Shown here in pieces: positions 17,062-26,855 of a stretch of 52,610 bases of DNA. Below the pieces are notes generated by a model. The model was not told where the DNA came from. It ran no database searches and saw only the letters and a list, made by a program, of their open reading frames with translations. How positions within the stretch are numbered: position 1 is the first letter of the stretch; each line of letters begins with the position of its first letter. The DNA is from a virus: the IMG/VR virus record IMGVR_UViG_3300017767_000016, positions 1-52,610 of that record; one strand, 5' to 3'. The position numbers were made by a program, and so were the translations under genes.

Positions 17062-20061
17062 TTAATTTGAATCTGGAGTCCAAATTGTTCTATATATACG
17101 AAAAGCAGTGAGGTCTGACCCGCCAAATATTCTTATAAATAAAGTAAAAGATTTTGTTGTTGCTGGTTTGTTATATTTAAGGGCTATATTACCGTCCCGA
17201 GGTTCTCTATCAACTGTGGTGGCGGTTGTATCTGTAGCATTTGTAAATACAGGATAAATTACGCCTTTTTGTCGAGTATTGCCGCTTTGTGAAAGGTGAT
17301 TTGTTTTACTGCTTTTTCTTAAATTTTTACCTGTATTTATAACGCGCGTGGAAGCGTCGCGAGCTATGCTATGGTTCACTACATCTCCATTTGCATCAGT
17401 TTCTGCATTAAAAATTGAAGCATTAGTGCCCTGTAGCTGCGCGCCATTTCCGTTAGCCCCAACATATGTATATTTTGGAGCTGAAAGAGTTGAGGTTGAA
17501 GGGTCAGTGGTAGTGCCTAAATCATCTCCAACAAATAAGGTGTCAGCCACAACCTGAGCCCCAGTCTCTGTGTTAGTTAAATCATTTTCATCAAATAAAA
17601 ACTGAAATCTATCAGGCTGATTAAAGGCTTCAAAATGAGCTTCAAAAGTGCCGGAACTAGTGCCTAATACTATTGGAAAAATAAAAGTACCTTCCATGTC
17701 ACTCACATTCTCAACAGTTATGCTTGTGCCAGTGGCAGGAACACCTACAGCTATACCTATTGTTGCTGGATAACTATCTCTTGAAGTATTGTTAACCTTA
17801 AAATCAAAACCATCATCAAGATTAGTACTGTTATCATGCCCATAATAAACTGTAGCGCTGCCCAAAGTATATGGTAATCCAGATTGAACTATTTGAGTTT
17901 GTTTAGCTTGATCAATGTATAAATCACCATGAGCCGGCAATGTTTCTATAATATATGAAAGAGTACCGCCTCCGTTAGAATCGCCTGTTAAAGTTATTTC
18001 TTTGTCGCCTCCTTTATTTACAGCAAAAGAATTAGGATTTGCTGTGGGCTTTTTTACATAATTTATCGTTATTGTTACGCTATCAGATAAATCTCCGTCA
18101 TTTACAGAAACTACTATTTGGGAACTATTATCAGTTGTTCCTGCGCCATCTGTAAAATTAAAGAAAAATTCAGAGTCATTATCAATATTTACGTTATTAA
18201 CACCTCCGTTTGCTGGCTGTGCAACGGTCCAATAAAAAAGATCATTGTTAGGGTCACTTGCTACAACTTTTACGAATAAAGTTTCGCCAGGAAAGTATTC
18301 ATCACTTAATGTTATTGCATTATTTGAAACCTCTTCCCCGTTAACAGTTCTAATTATAGGAGCATCATTTTGTATTGTTAAATCTACAGTGCCTATATTT
18401 GTGCTGTCTTCATAAGGGTCTTTAGCTTTAAATGTAAACTCGTCTTTATAATTAGTGCTGCCGTCGTGAGTATAGTCAATTTTTTTTGCTATTTCTTTAG
18501 TTCCGTCTGGCAAAGTTCTGCTATAAAAATCTACTATATTATAATTGCCGTTGCTATCAACTGCTAATGATCCGTTTTGGGGAGGTTCTACAATTTCAAA
18601 TGTTAAATTATCACCATCAATATCTTGTCCGGCTAAAAAAATTTCTTTTAAACTATTTCTTTTAACAGTTGTTTCAAAATCTTCAACAGATGATTTATTG
18701 TTTACTTTTATATTTGTATCTAAAGAGTAAAGTGTTGTTACATTTTGATCACCTATTACATCAACTTCGGCGTCTAAAGTAGCAGTTATTTGATTGTTGT
18801 TAACTTTTGTAAAAGTTAAACTTCCAAATACAAACTCTGTGCCGCCATTATTGCTTAAATTAGTAAACGTTGTTAAATCAACAGTTGTGCTGGTTAAAAC
18901 TAAAAATTTATCAGAAGTAATAGTAAAACTATGTGTTAGGTCCCCTTCGTCAGCTAAATCTCTATTTGCTCTTGCTGTTATTGATTTATTAGCAGATATA
19001 GTAATATCATTATCTGTATGTGTTAAGCCTGCCTGTACAGTAACATCGCCTAGTTGTTTTATACTAAATGTATGCGGCTTTTGATTTGTACCCCCAAAAT
19101 TTGTAGAAACTCCATCGCCGGTTAATACAAAATCATATTGGTCAGTTGCAGTTGCTAAAATACCAGGAAATTCTATTGTAAAAGAATGAGAGCCGGTAGA
19201 ATCTAATGTTTGATTAGATATAGACAATATAGATTGTGAAGCTTGGTTCTGAACAGTTAAACTAAACTGCGCAACAGGAACCCCAAAAACTGTCATTTTT
19301 CTTTCTTCTCCAATTGTTTCTATAACTATTGTTCGTAAACCATAATCCTGTATTTCAACAGTAGGTGAAAATATAGTAACTGTATTTACGGTAAATGCTA
19401 TTGAGTCGCCAGTTTCACTTTCATTTGAAAAAGTATATTTAACAGTAAAAGTGACTTGTGTAACATTTCCATCAGAATCAGACCCCGTGGTTGTTCTTGA
19501 TATATCATATCTGGAAGAGTTTTTTGCAGTTAAAACATAAGAAGGTAATGTTTCAAAATGAGTACCTGATTCTGCTGAAAAAACTTTTGTTAGTACAGTT
19601 ACTTGTTGCCCAAAATTTCCACTGCCACTATATGTGCTGGATTCTGAAGAAGGTGTTGCTCCAGAAACAGTAGTTGAGTAATTACCAGATAAACTATATG
19701 ATTGCAAATTTGCAACGCCATCAATATCAATAACCAAAGTAGTATCGGCATCTGGCATAACAAAACTATCTGTTAAATCAACTAATACTGAAATATTATT
19801 TTCAACAGAATTCGATGCACCTGTATTAGACAATGTTATACTGCTTATGCCGGTTGGCAAGGTAACTCCGTTGCTGCCGCTGGTCCACTGTAAGTTATTA
19901 CCGTTATTTGTATAGGTTACATCATCAACACTAAAATCTGCAGCATTTAAAACATAGCCCTGTGCCGGGGTTATTATTAAAGTAGCATTGTCCGCCCCAA
20001 TAGCAGTGCCACTTTGCCTAGAAAAACTCTGTGATGTTATGCTACAATTATTTAAAGCCAT
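17062..20061 (-). CDS. large beta-rich virion protein with cadherin-like repeats, 999 aa
   Basis: The protein is rich in Thr, Ser, Asp and Asn. It carries at least three cadherin/Ig-like modules, at about residues 480-560 (GQDIDGDNLTFEI), 565-675 (NDAPIIRTVNGEEV, VVASDPNNDLF) and 677-760 (FAVNKGGDKEITL). The Asp-rich turns (DxDGDxL) are calcium-binding-like. Similar modules decorate phage tails and capsids and may bind host surface glycans. It directly follows the nozzle-like protein, which suggests attachment to the tail tip. No signal peptide is present, so it is a virion protein rather than a secreted one. Confidence 0.7.
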   Translation of the reverse strand: MALNNCSITSQSFSRQSGTAIGADNATLIITPAQGYVLNAADFSVDDVTYTNNGNNLQWTSGSNGVTLPTGISSITLSNTGASNSVENNISVLVDLTDSFVMPDADTTLVIDIDGVANLQSYSLSGNYSTTVSGATPSSESSTYSGSGNFGQQVTVLTKVFSAESGTHFETLPSYVLTAKNSSRYDISRTTTGSDSDGNVTQVTFTVKYTFSNESETGDSIAFTVNTVTIFSPTVEIQDYGLRTIVIETIGEERKMTVFGVPVAQFSLTVQNQASQSILSISNQTLDSTGSHSFTIEFPGILATATDQYDFVLTGDGVSTNFGGTNQKPHTFSIKQLGDVTVQAGLTHTDNDITISANKSITARANRDLADEGDLTHSFTITSDKFLVLTSTTVDLTTFTNLSNNGGTEFVFGSLTFTKVNNNQITATLDAEVDVIGDQNVTTLYSLDTNIKVNNKSSVEDFETTVKRNSLKEIFLAGQDIDGDNLTFEIVEPPQNGSLAVDSNGNYNIVDFYSRTLPDGTKEIAKKIDYTHDGSTNYKDEFTFKAKDPYEDSTNIGTVDLTIQNDAPIIRTVNGEEVSNNAITLSDEYFPGETLFVKVVASDPNNDLFYWTVAQPANGGVNNVNIDNDSEFFFNFTDGAGTTDNSSQIVVSVNDGDLSDSVTITINYVKKPTANPNSFAVNKGGDKEITLTGDSNGGGTLSYIIETLPAHGDLYIDQAKQTQIVQSGLPYTLGSATVYYGHDNSTNLDDGFDFKVNNTSRDSYPATIGIAVGVPATGTSITVENVSDMEGTFIFPIVLGTSSGTFEAHFEAFNQPDRFQFLFDENDLTNTETGAQVVADTLFVGDDLGTTTDPSTSTLSAPKYTYVGANGNGAQLQGTNASIFNAETDANGDVVNHSIARDASTRVINTGKNLRKSSKTNHLSQSGNTRQKGVIYPVFTNATDTTATTVDREPRDGNIALKYNKPATTKSFTLFIRIFGGSDLTAFRIYRTIWTPDSN

Positions 20062-20062
20062 A

Positions 20063-23000
20063 TTATTCGCCGTCTTCTTGTATTGTTAAAGTAAATTGTG
20101 TTATATCTGTTGATCCAGATATTGATCCCAGTGTTCCTATACCCTGCGTTAAAAATTCTTTGCTATCAAATCCTCCGGTCTGTAATTGTTGATTCCAGTC
20201 TTCATGATTGCCTTTTATAAAGTTGTAGTACATTCCCTCTTTGTCTTTGAACTCCAAAACTTTGCCTTCTTGTAAATTTGTTTTAATTTTAGGAGCAACC
20301 CATTCGCTACTTCCTTCGTATTTAATTGTTTTAAAACTTTTTACATTTGAGGGATTTGCATTAAGCACTAACTTAACAGTAGACTTATATTGAACGCCAT
20401 AAAAATTATTTCTAGTTTCATTGCCATGACTCCATATAACACCATTTTTAAATGTATAATATTTATTGTTTAATGAAACTCCAGCTTCAGCAATAAACGA
20501 TTTTCTAGTTGGCCAACCTTCAAGACCTTGCATATAGCTGACTGTATCATCATTAAAAGATAAATTATAACAATTAGAATTATCATCATAATTACCAATA
20601 ACATTTGTAGCGGTGCTTAGCTTATCTTTAAAATAATCTCTCATTCCCTGTGCAGATATTTCTTCTAAGCCATTTCTTGAAAGCCTTAAAACAACACCTC
20701 TGTTTTTATCTGTAAAAAACGCTCTAAACCCATACGACGCAAAGCTTTCTGGATTTTTTGATATGCCATATTCACCAACATATGGTATAGTTTGGCCCAG
20801 CACATTGTTATTTGCTGTTATATTAGCATTACCATCTGCATTAAATAAAGCATCCTTTTGAGCTAATACTTTTAAACATTTGTCTTCACATAATGTTATA
20901 AGATCAGTATCTCTTGCGTGCAATTTCTGTATAGATCCGTATGCCGGATTTAAATCTTTTGTTATAGGTAAGCCTTGTATAAACTGATTTAAATTATTTA
21001 CACCGGAAGTTGAATTAAATATTTGAGAAAATATAAGCCCGCTTGCTCTTCTTTCTTCTTCATAAGGCTCATCTAAAACTGTAGAAACCTTAACACCTTT
21101 ATCAATAGTAGGCGCATTAAAGTCGTCATTTATTCTGTTAGACTCTACACCATTTCCAAAAGAATAACAATTAAACCAATTTAATATTTTAGGGGTTGCT
21201 GCTTCGGAAACAGGAAAAGCATCAGATGCTTCATAATATATATCTATATCAACAGCTTCTTTCGGCTCTGTTTCAAACACAGAAGGATTAGATGAAGCTA
21301 ATAACTGAAAACTATCTGTAAAAACCTCTTTAACAATTTCAATTCTATCAGAAGTATTTGTGTCTTGCCCTATTTCAAGCCCTCTTTCAAATGGTCTATC
21401 TAAAATTATTTCCATTTGTTTTCTCCAGTTACCAGCTTTTTTAGTTTTTTGCCGTCTATCAAATCTTCTCTCTCTTGATTGTATAAAGTCTTTTATAGTA
21501 TATATCTCGCTTTTTTGATTAGTAGTAACATTAACAAACCTTAATAAAGTGCCGACTTTATTTAAATTGTCGTCTAGCAAAGGCATTGTTTTGTTTACAT
21601 AATGACCATTTGAAAACGCGGTTCCTGCTGAATATCCAATTTGAAATCTATCGCTACCCGCTGTTGGCGGTCCCTTTGTGAATCTAAAATTTCTATCAAA
21701 CCACACTGTAAACTCGGCTTTTGTATCTCTCCAACCTGGTCCATTTTTTGTACTTTTTTTTCTTTCGCCAGCTCTTCTGTCAATTCTATAAGGAATTGCA
21801 TTGCTACTTTCTATAATAACTTGTTTTTCAACGCCTGAAAAAACATCTATAATATTTGTTTTTATATTTGAGTCTCTATTAATTTTAACAAAAAATCTTC
21901 CTTCAAATTCTTCGTTTTTTTCAATCTCATCTTTATAAACAATTATTTCAATTTGGTTTTGACCAGTTTCTATGCCACTTAAAAAATCAGCGTCTTCTTT
22001 TAATGGCGTTTCTAGTGTCACTTTAAATTTATTGCTTGACGTTAACCCTCCGCTCTCAATTTTGTACATAAGAGTTCTTTGTCCGCCGTTAGAATCATTT
22101 TCTATATTTTCTACAATTTTTAAATAATTCGGCGCTTTAAATTCTTTTACAAATTCAGGATTTTTTTCTATGCTTGCTGTAAAAGCAAAAGATATTGCGT
22201 CCGTTACAGGCTGATCACCAGTTCCAATAGTACAGTCTGTTCTGGCCACAGCATTTCTTTTCTTCGCTATAAAATCAGGAGCCTCGTTTGATATATCTAA
22301 TATTTTGTACTTAATTACTTCGTCAGGCATATCTTCAGAGTCATGCTTCTTTTTTAAGTACATATAAGTTTCTTCATATACTTTATTTCTTTCTGATGAT
22401 GGAAAACTAAGCCATATATTGCCATCTTCAGCAAAATAAAATCTATCTAAAGCAAGATTGTAATATTGATTTGAAGTTTCTTTTATGAAGTACTTAAAAT
22501 GGGTTGCCCAACTCGGTGGTTCAGAATTTATTGAGGCAGTAAGCTTATTTTCTTTATCAGCCTCTTTGCTTCCTATTTTTAAAGTAGAGTCTTTAGTAGT
22601 AAATATAGGCGTTTCTCTTCCGTATTTATCTTTCCAAACAATTCCTAATTGATATGTTCTTAAAGATTTTACAGAAGGTTTTGCTAAGCCCCTGTCGCTA
22701 TGTGCTTTTGAATCTAAATAAAAACTTGCAGATAAATTATCTGCTACATTGTAATTTTGCAAATAATTTCCATAAACTATTCTATTGCCTATAATTTCTT
22801 GAGATTTAGCTAAGCGAGGTACATTATCCCATGGTCTTAGTATTTGATTTGACTCAACAACTTTATGTATAAGCTCAGATTCTATTTCTATTTCTCTATT
22901 GTCTAATGGAAGAGTATCTACTGTATATATGTTTGTTGAAACGCTATCTTTATATAATACTTCAATTTCTTTAACGCCCAGAGGAGGAGACTCTAAATTA

Positions 23001-24145
23001 TGCACTCTAAGAAATCGCATATTGTTTTTCATGCCCTCATTAAAACCATCTGTAGAAAGATATCTAAATTTGCCAGGAAAAAACGCCACAGTTGAAAAAG
23101 GAGAAAAAGTTGAATATTGATTATCTTCATATCTCCATCTATACGCAAATCTGCCAAACGAGTTTTCAAATATAGGTTCGCCTTCTTTGAGCACAGTGTC
23201 CCAGGTTAAGTATTCATTTGGCACATTATCTGGAATACTTAAAATTTTAAATCTTGGTATTATAGCACCTGAGCCTGTACCTAAGCTTAATATAACTGTA
23301 GAAACAATTAATTCTTCAGAATTTCCATCTTCATCTACAAAATTGTTTGTCCATGTTATAACATCTCCCACTTTCCAGTTTGGCTTTACATAGTAACTTC
23401 CGTTAAACTCGTACCCTGCAGGTCTTGATTCAAAATCGGGACCACCGTCTACTTCAACCGCAAAATTAAAGCTCTGCGAAATAGAATTTATGCCGGTACC
23501 ATTACCCTCTCTTTTAGAATCTTTTACTTCTACTGAGGGAGCTGTTAAAGGTGACTTTTTAATTACAACAACATCATCTTCAATAAAATCTCTACCGTAT
23601 ATTTCCGTATGAGAAGTGTCACCGCTTAATGCAGTTGCATCTTTAAATTTTTTTATATTTATTGATTTTGGCTCGTTTAAATCATCTGTAAAAAACAGCA
23701 AGCCATCAATAATATTTATACCAGTTATTAAATTATTTTTTGAAAAATTTAAAACATTATTTTTATCTATAAGTATAGGAGATATTACATTAGTAGTTTG
23801 GTCTAATTCTAATATGCCATCCTGATTATCGCCTGTTATAAACCAATATATTTTTTCTTCTTTGTCGTATTTAATAACACCAATAGTAATAGCATTGTCA
23901 AAACCATAATAGTTTGTATCACTGTCATTTAAACCCCATAGGGTATATGTATTAAGGCTTGGATTGTAGGATCTATTAAATATTGCAGTATTGCCCAATA
24001 TGTTTTCTATAGCACCAACATCGCTGCCCTCAGAGCTGGCAACTTGGATGTTTAGCGCGTCTCTATATTGATTATTAGGAATAAGTCTTTCGTCTAGGTC
24101 TTTATTCATTTTCCCAGACGTAAATAAATTCTTAATTTCAGGCAT
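20063..24145 (-). CDS. tail nozzle/stabilisation-like virion protein, 1360 aa
   Basis: The N-terminus (MPEIKNLFTSGKMNKDLDER then LIPNNQYRDALNI) is a distinctive start of large virion proteins in marine phages, comparable in length and position to nozzle proteins of the T7 gp12/P22 gp10 type. The body is mostly beta strands with frequent Asn, Asp and Tyr, consistent with a propeller-like tail protein. It follows the two connector-like genes, exactly where the nozzle gene lies in short-tailed phages. The equation with gp12/gp10 is by context and style and needs structure comparison. Confidence 0.6.
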   Translation of the reverse strand: MPEIKNLFTSGKMNKDLDERLIPNNQYRDALNIQVASSEGSDVGAIENILGNTAIFNRSYNPSLNTYTLWGLNDSDTNYYGFDNAITIGVIKYDKEEKIYWFITGDNQDGILELDQTTNVISPILIDKNNVLNFSKNNLITGINIIDGLLFFTDDLNEPKSINIKKFKDATALSGDTSHTEIYGRDFIEDDVVVIKKSPLTAPSVEVKDSKREGNGTGINSISQSFNFAVEVDGGPDFESRPAGYEFNGSYYVKPNWKVGDVITWTNNFVDEDGNSEELIVSTVILSLGTGSGAIIPRFKILSIPDNVPNEYLTWDTVLKEGEPIFENSFGRFAYRWRYEDNQYSTFSPFSTVAFFPGKFRYLSTDGFNEGMKNNMRFLRVHNLESPPLGVKEIEVLYKDSVSTNIYTVDTLPLDNREIEIESELIHKVVESNQILRPWDNVPRLAKSQEIIGNRIVYGNYLQNYNVADNLSASFYLDSKAHSDRGLAKPSVKSLRTYQLGIVWKDKYGRETPIFTTKDSTLKIGSKEADKENKLTASINSEPPSWATHFKYFIKETSNQYYNLALDRFYFAEDGNIWLSFPSSERNKVYEETYMYLKKKHDSEDMPDEVIKYKILDISNEAPDFIAKKRNAVARTDCTIGTGDQPVTDAISFAFTASIEKNPEFVKEFKAPNYLKIVENIENDSNGGQRTLMYKIESGGLTSSNKFKVTLETPLKEDADFLSGIETGQNQIEIIVYKDEIEKNEEFEGRFFVKINRDSNIKTNIIDVFSGVEKQVIIESSNAIPYRIDRRAGERKKSTKNGPGWRDTKAEFTVWFDRNFRFTKGPPTAGSDRFQIGYSAGTAFSNGHYVNKTMPLLDDNLNKVGTLLRFVNVTTNQKSEIYTIKDFIQSRERRFDRRQKTKKAGNWRKQMEIILDRPFERGLEIGQDTNTSDRIEIVKEVFTDSFQLLASSNPSVFETEPKEAVDIDIYYEASDAFPVSEAATPKILNWFNCYSFGNGVESNRINDDFNAPTIDKGVKVSTVLDEPYEEERRASGLIFSQIFNSTSGVNNLNQFIQGLPITKDLNPAYGSIQKLHARDTDLITLCEDKCLKVLAQKDALFNADGNANITANNNVLGQTIPYVGEYGISKNPESFASYGFRAFFTDKNRGVVLRLSRNGLEEISAQGMRDYFKDKLSTATNVIGNYDDNSNCYNLSFNDDTVSYMQGLEGWPTRKSFIAEAGVSLNNKYYTFKNGVIWSHGNETRNNFYGVQYKSTVKLVLNANPSNVKSFKTIKYEGSSEWVAPKIKTNLQEGKVLEFKDKEGMYYNFIKGNHEDWNQQLQTGGFDSKEFLTQGIGTLGSISGSTDITQFTLTIQEDGE

Positions 24146-24148
24146 ATA

Positions 24149-25279
24149 TTAGTGTTTAATCCATTTAGACTTACCTCTTAAAGTTTGTGTAAGTTCTTCT
24201 ATTTTAAGATTTGACAAACGTAATTTTGCTTGTCTTATTGCTGCAAATCTTTCTTTTTTAAATCTTGCTACAATATATTCCGGTGTATTTTGTCTAGTTG
24301 ACAATATTGAATGAGCGATGCTTTTATACATAGCCTCTTCTGCAAATTTATGTACAATTTTTTCTTCCGCAGTAGCAACGCCGTCACTTATGTATTTTAG
24401 CGTTACAACTTTATTAACCATATGGCCGGAAAAGAATATTTTACCTTTGATCATGTCTATAAAAAACGACCCATTAGAATTCATATGCTGAGGGTCAGCA
24501 CCGTATCTTCTCCCATGCAGCACCTGGAATGTTCTATTGTCTTCTATATAAAAATCTTTTATAGCGTCCGTGGTTGCATTTTGGGTTTTAAACTTTTTAA
24601 ATGTTTCAGATTGATCAGCTTTTAGCAATTCACCGCTACTGTCAAATAAATAGTTAAATTCGCTGTCTTGTAATAAAGCCGTAGGATTGCTTGTTTTTAG
24701 CGCAGGCATAATAGTATGCTCAATTCCTTTATCGTCACACCAGGTGAGCTTAATGTGGTTCACATAGTCGTGTGGTAGCTTCATTTCAAGACTAGATGGT
24801 ATTTCAATCTCTTGGGATTTTTCGCTTCGTAGCGTATCGTAGCTTAATTCTTGAATTGCTCTTTGAGCAAAAAACAATACATTACTTCTTTTTGCTTTTG
24901 GTATAATTTTTTCTTCACCAACATAGGCTATTATAAAATTATTTACAATATCTTTTAGCGTTAAATACTGATACCCTCCTAACTTGTTTTCTGCATTTAT
25001 TTGGACAATTGTAATTAATAAATCAAGCTTAGGGGCTCCTCCTGATTCTAATACATCTGTATTATTTGTATTTGCATCAAATACTATTGCTCCACCTGTA
25101 TATTCATAATTATTAACATTAATTAAATTACCGTCTACAAATACCTCTAATTCTCCTTTAGCTTGCGGCAAAGGGTTAAACATATCAGTAGTTAAAGGAA
25201 AAGACGTTCTGGCGCCTGTTCCAGTAAAATTAACACTGTTATTATAATAACGCTCGTGTGTTATATTAAATAATGCCAT
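24149..25279 (-). CDS. head-tail connector / tail ring-like protein, 376 aa
   Basis: Two parts are visible. Residues 1-110 form a beta-rich domain (FTGTGARTSFPLTTDMF, GELEVFVDGNLINV) like those at the base of phage fibres. Residues 115-376 hold the pattern RAIQELSYDTLR, LPHDYVNHIKLTW and LKYISDG, typical of crAss-like ring or adaptor proteins. The helical end (RFKKERFAAIRQAKLRL) is basic. It lies between the 231-aa adaptor-like protein and the nozzle protein. The combined fold could bridge the tail ring and fibres. Confidence 0.6.
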   Translation of the reverse strand: MALFNITHERYYNNSVNFTGTGARTSFPLTTDMFNPLPQAKGELEVFVDGNLINVNNYEYTGGAIVFDANTNNTDVLESGGAPKLDLLITIVQINAENKLGGYQYLTLKDIVNNFIIAYVGEEKIIPKAKRSNVLFFAQRAIQELSYDTLRSEKSQEIEIPSSLEMKLPHDYVNHIKLTWCDDKGIEHTIMPALKTSNPTALLQDSEFNYLFDSSGELLKADQSETFKKFKTQNATTDAIKDFYIEDNRTFQVLHGRRYGADPQHMNSNGSFFIDMIKGKIFFSGHMVNKVVTLKYISDGVATAEEKIVHKFAEEAMYKSIAHSILSTRQNTPEYIVARFKKERFAAIRQAKLRLSNLKIEELTQTLRGKSKWIKH

Positions 25280-25282
25280 TTA

Positions 25283-25978
25283 TTATGCTTTTTCTTGTTG
25301 AGTACTTTTTACTTCTTCAGCAGTCCCCATTTGATATATACTAGGATCTTTTATAGATACACCCGCTAACTGAAGAATTTTTATAACCAATTCAGTTTCT
25401 TCGGATTCATGTAGATGAAAATTTTCGCTACTTGAGCTATTCCAAAGGGCATTTCCATTAACCTCTGTAAAAGCCCACTCAACTTCATTAGGAGCGTTTG
25501 GCTTTTTAATATATTGAAATGTAACGTCTGCGGTTATTTCAGAATTGCCATATACTTTGATTCCACTTGCGCCTCTAGTGTATATAGGAAAATCATTTGT
25601 TGGTTTTGAAAGCGGCGATGAAGTAATGTATAAATATTCGTTTTTATTAACGTGTTCTGCTTCGCTTCCGTTATAAATAACTGAGCCAAGTCTATAAAGA
25701 TCAGACGGCTCTGGCCAATAGTTATTTGTGTATGTAGTTGAACCAGAAGTTTCAAATAAACTTATTTTTTCTTCAAGTATATCAACCATATCCGAGTACT
25801 CTGTGCTATTACCCGGCAATCTGCTAAACTGATTTAAATCGTAAAAATATTGTTCAAATATATCAAGTTCTGCTTGATTGGCGAATAAGTTATATTCAGT
25901 AGGTGATAAATACCCACGCTGTTCTTTATTAAGTATTGCCAATACTCTTTGATATACTGTATCTACACTTATTGCCAT
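25283..25978 (-). CDS. adaptor / ring-like head-tail protein, 231 aa
   Basis: The N-terminal helix bundle (VDTVYQRVLAILNKEQRGYL then SPTEYNLFANQAELDIFEQY) is a pattern I recognise in marine and crAss-like phages downstream of the capsid, in the place of the head-tail adaptor. A beta-rich middle follows (TADVTFQYIKKPN) and a helical end. A strong terminator lies directly upstream (25996-26021), so expression may come from read-through or an internal promoter. The assignment is from pattern and position. Confidence 0.6.
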   Translation of the reverse strand: MAISVDTVYQRVLAILNKEQRGYLSPTEYNLFANQAELDIFEQYFYDLNQFSRLPGNSTEYSDMVDILEEKISLFETSGSTTYTNNYWPEPSDLYRLGSVIYNGSEAEHVNKNEYLYITSSPLSKPTNDFPIYTRGASGIKVYGNSEITADVTFQYIKKPNAPNEVEWAFTEVNGNALWNSSSSENFHLHESEETELVIKILQLAGVSIKDPSIYQMGTAEEVKSTQQEKA

Positions 25979-25995
25979 ATTATTTTTTTAATAAA

Positions 25996-26021
25996 AAAGG
26001 CCCACAAAGTTGTGAGCCTTT
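25996..26021 (-). terminator. intrinsic terminator after the 251-aa gene
   Basis: On the minus strand a stem of about 11 bp (25996-26007 with 26010-26021, one G-U wobble) is followed by TTT and an A/T run. It lies between the 251-aa gene and the next gene of the late block, so it should only reduce, not abolish, downstream transcription. Confidence 0.82.
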
Positions 26022-26029
26022 CACAACTT

Positions 26030-26785
26030 TTAAGCCAAACGTTTTTCTATTGTTTGGTAAACTTCAATACCCTCGTCCGTTTTAAAATATGCAGCTAATG
26101 CTGAATATGGATTTTCATCGAATGGTACTGTTATTAATTTTCTATTATTGCTAGCCCAAGCAAATGTTCTTTGATCATTTGAAAGCTTTATAATGCCTTG
26201 TTCGACTGACTTAATACCTATATTTCTAATATTTATATTTTCGTCATTTGCAAGCTCTATTAATAGCCCCGGGTTCTTTTTAGCGAATACCATCAAGTCT
26301 CTTTTAAGCTCTCTAGACGTTAACCCAACGACCTTAGAGCCTAATTCAGTTCTTAGTATTGCTTCGGCTTGATCAACTTCCATGCTCATTGCAATTTCCA
26401 TTGCGTCAAACTCTAACTCTATTTGAGATAGCTGATCTTCCGCTTGTTCTTCTGCATCAAACTCTTCGTAAATTTTACCCTTTCCAGGATGATACAGTGA
26501 TAGTATTTGTTGCAAAACTACTTTTTCTTTAGGTACAGATAAAACACCGTCTGAAAATACAATATGTTCTAATCTTGATTGCCCTTTAAACTCATCTGCA
26601 AAAGGAGTTTTTTGGTTCGCAGTATACTTTATTTCTCTTTCATACCCTAGTTCTTCGTCGTACCACATTATATTTTTTGATGAAATAGTATAAGTTAAAG
26701 GCGACTGATTGCCTAGTAAATAGTATGTTCTGTCTTTTCGCTCCCAACTTTTAACTGGGGCTGTTTTTGTTTCTTTTTTTGCCAT
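26030..26785 (-). CDS. hypothetical structural-region protein, 251 aa
   Basis: The gene is framed by terminators on both sides and directly follows the major capsid gene. The product has a charged start (MAKKETKTAPVKSWERKD), a beta region (TYYLLGNQSPLTYTISSKN), an acidic helix (about 105-145) and a helical second half (ELKRDLMVFAKKNPGLLIEL). A minor head protein or assembly factor would fit the place. No family is recognised. Confidence 0.6.
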   Translation of the reverse strand: MAKKETKTAPVKSWERKDRTYYLLGNQSPLTYTISSKNIMWYDEELGYEREIKYTANQKTPFADEFKGQSRLEHIVFSDGVLSVPKEKVVLQQILSLYHPGKGKIYEEFDAEEQAEDQLSQIELEFDAMEIAMSMEVDQAEAILRTELGSKVVGLTSRELKRDLMVFAKKNPGLLIELANDENINIRNIGIKSVEQGIIKLSNDQRTFAWASNNRKLITVPFDENPYSALAAYFKTDEGIEVYQTIEKRLA

Positions 26786-26812
26786 GATATAATAAAATAA
26801 AAAAATTAAAAT

Positions 26813-26844
26813 AAACCCAGGGCCAAATAAATGACCCCGGATTT
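26813..26844 (-). terminator. intrinsic terminator after the major capsid gene
   Basis: Arms 26813-26825 and 26832-26844 pair over 13 positions on the minus transcript (with G-U wobbles) around a six-base loop. They are followed by ATTTT and a run of seven T. The site is 12 bases after the capsid stop codon. Confidence 0.78.
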
Positions 26845-26855
26845 AATGTAAAATA

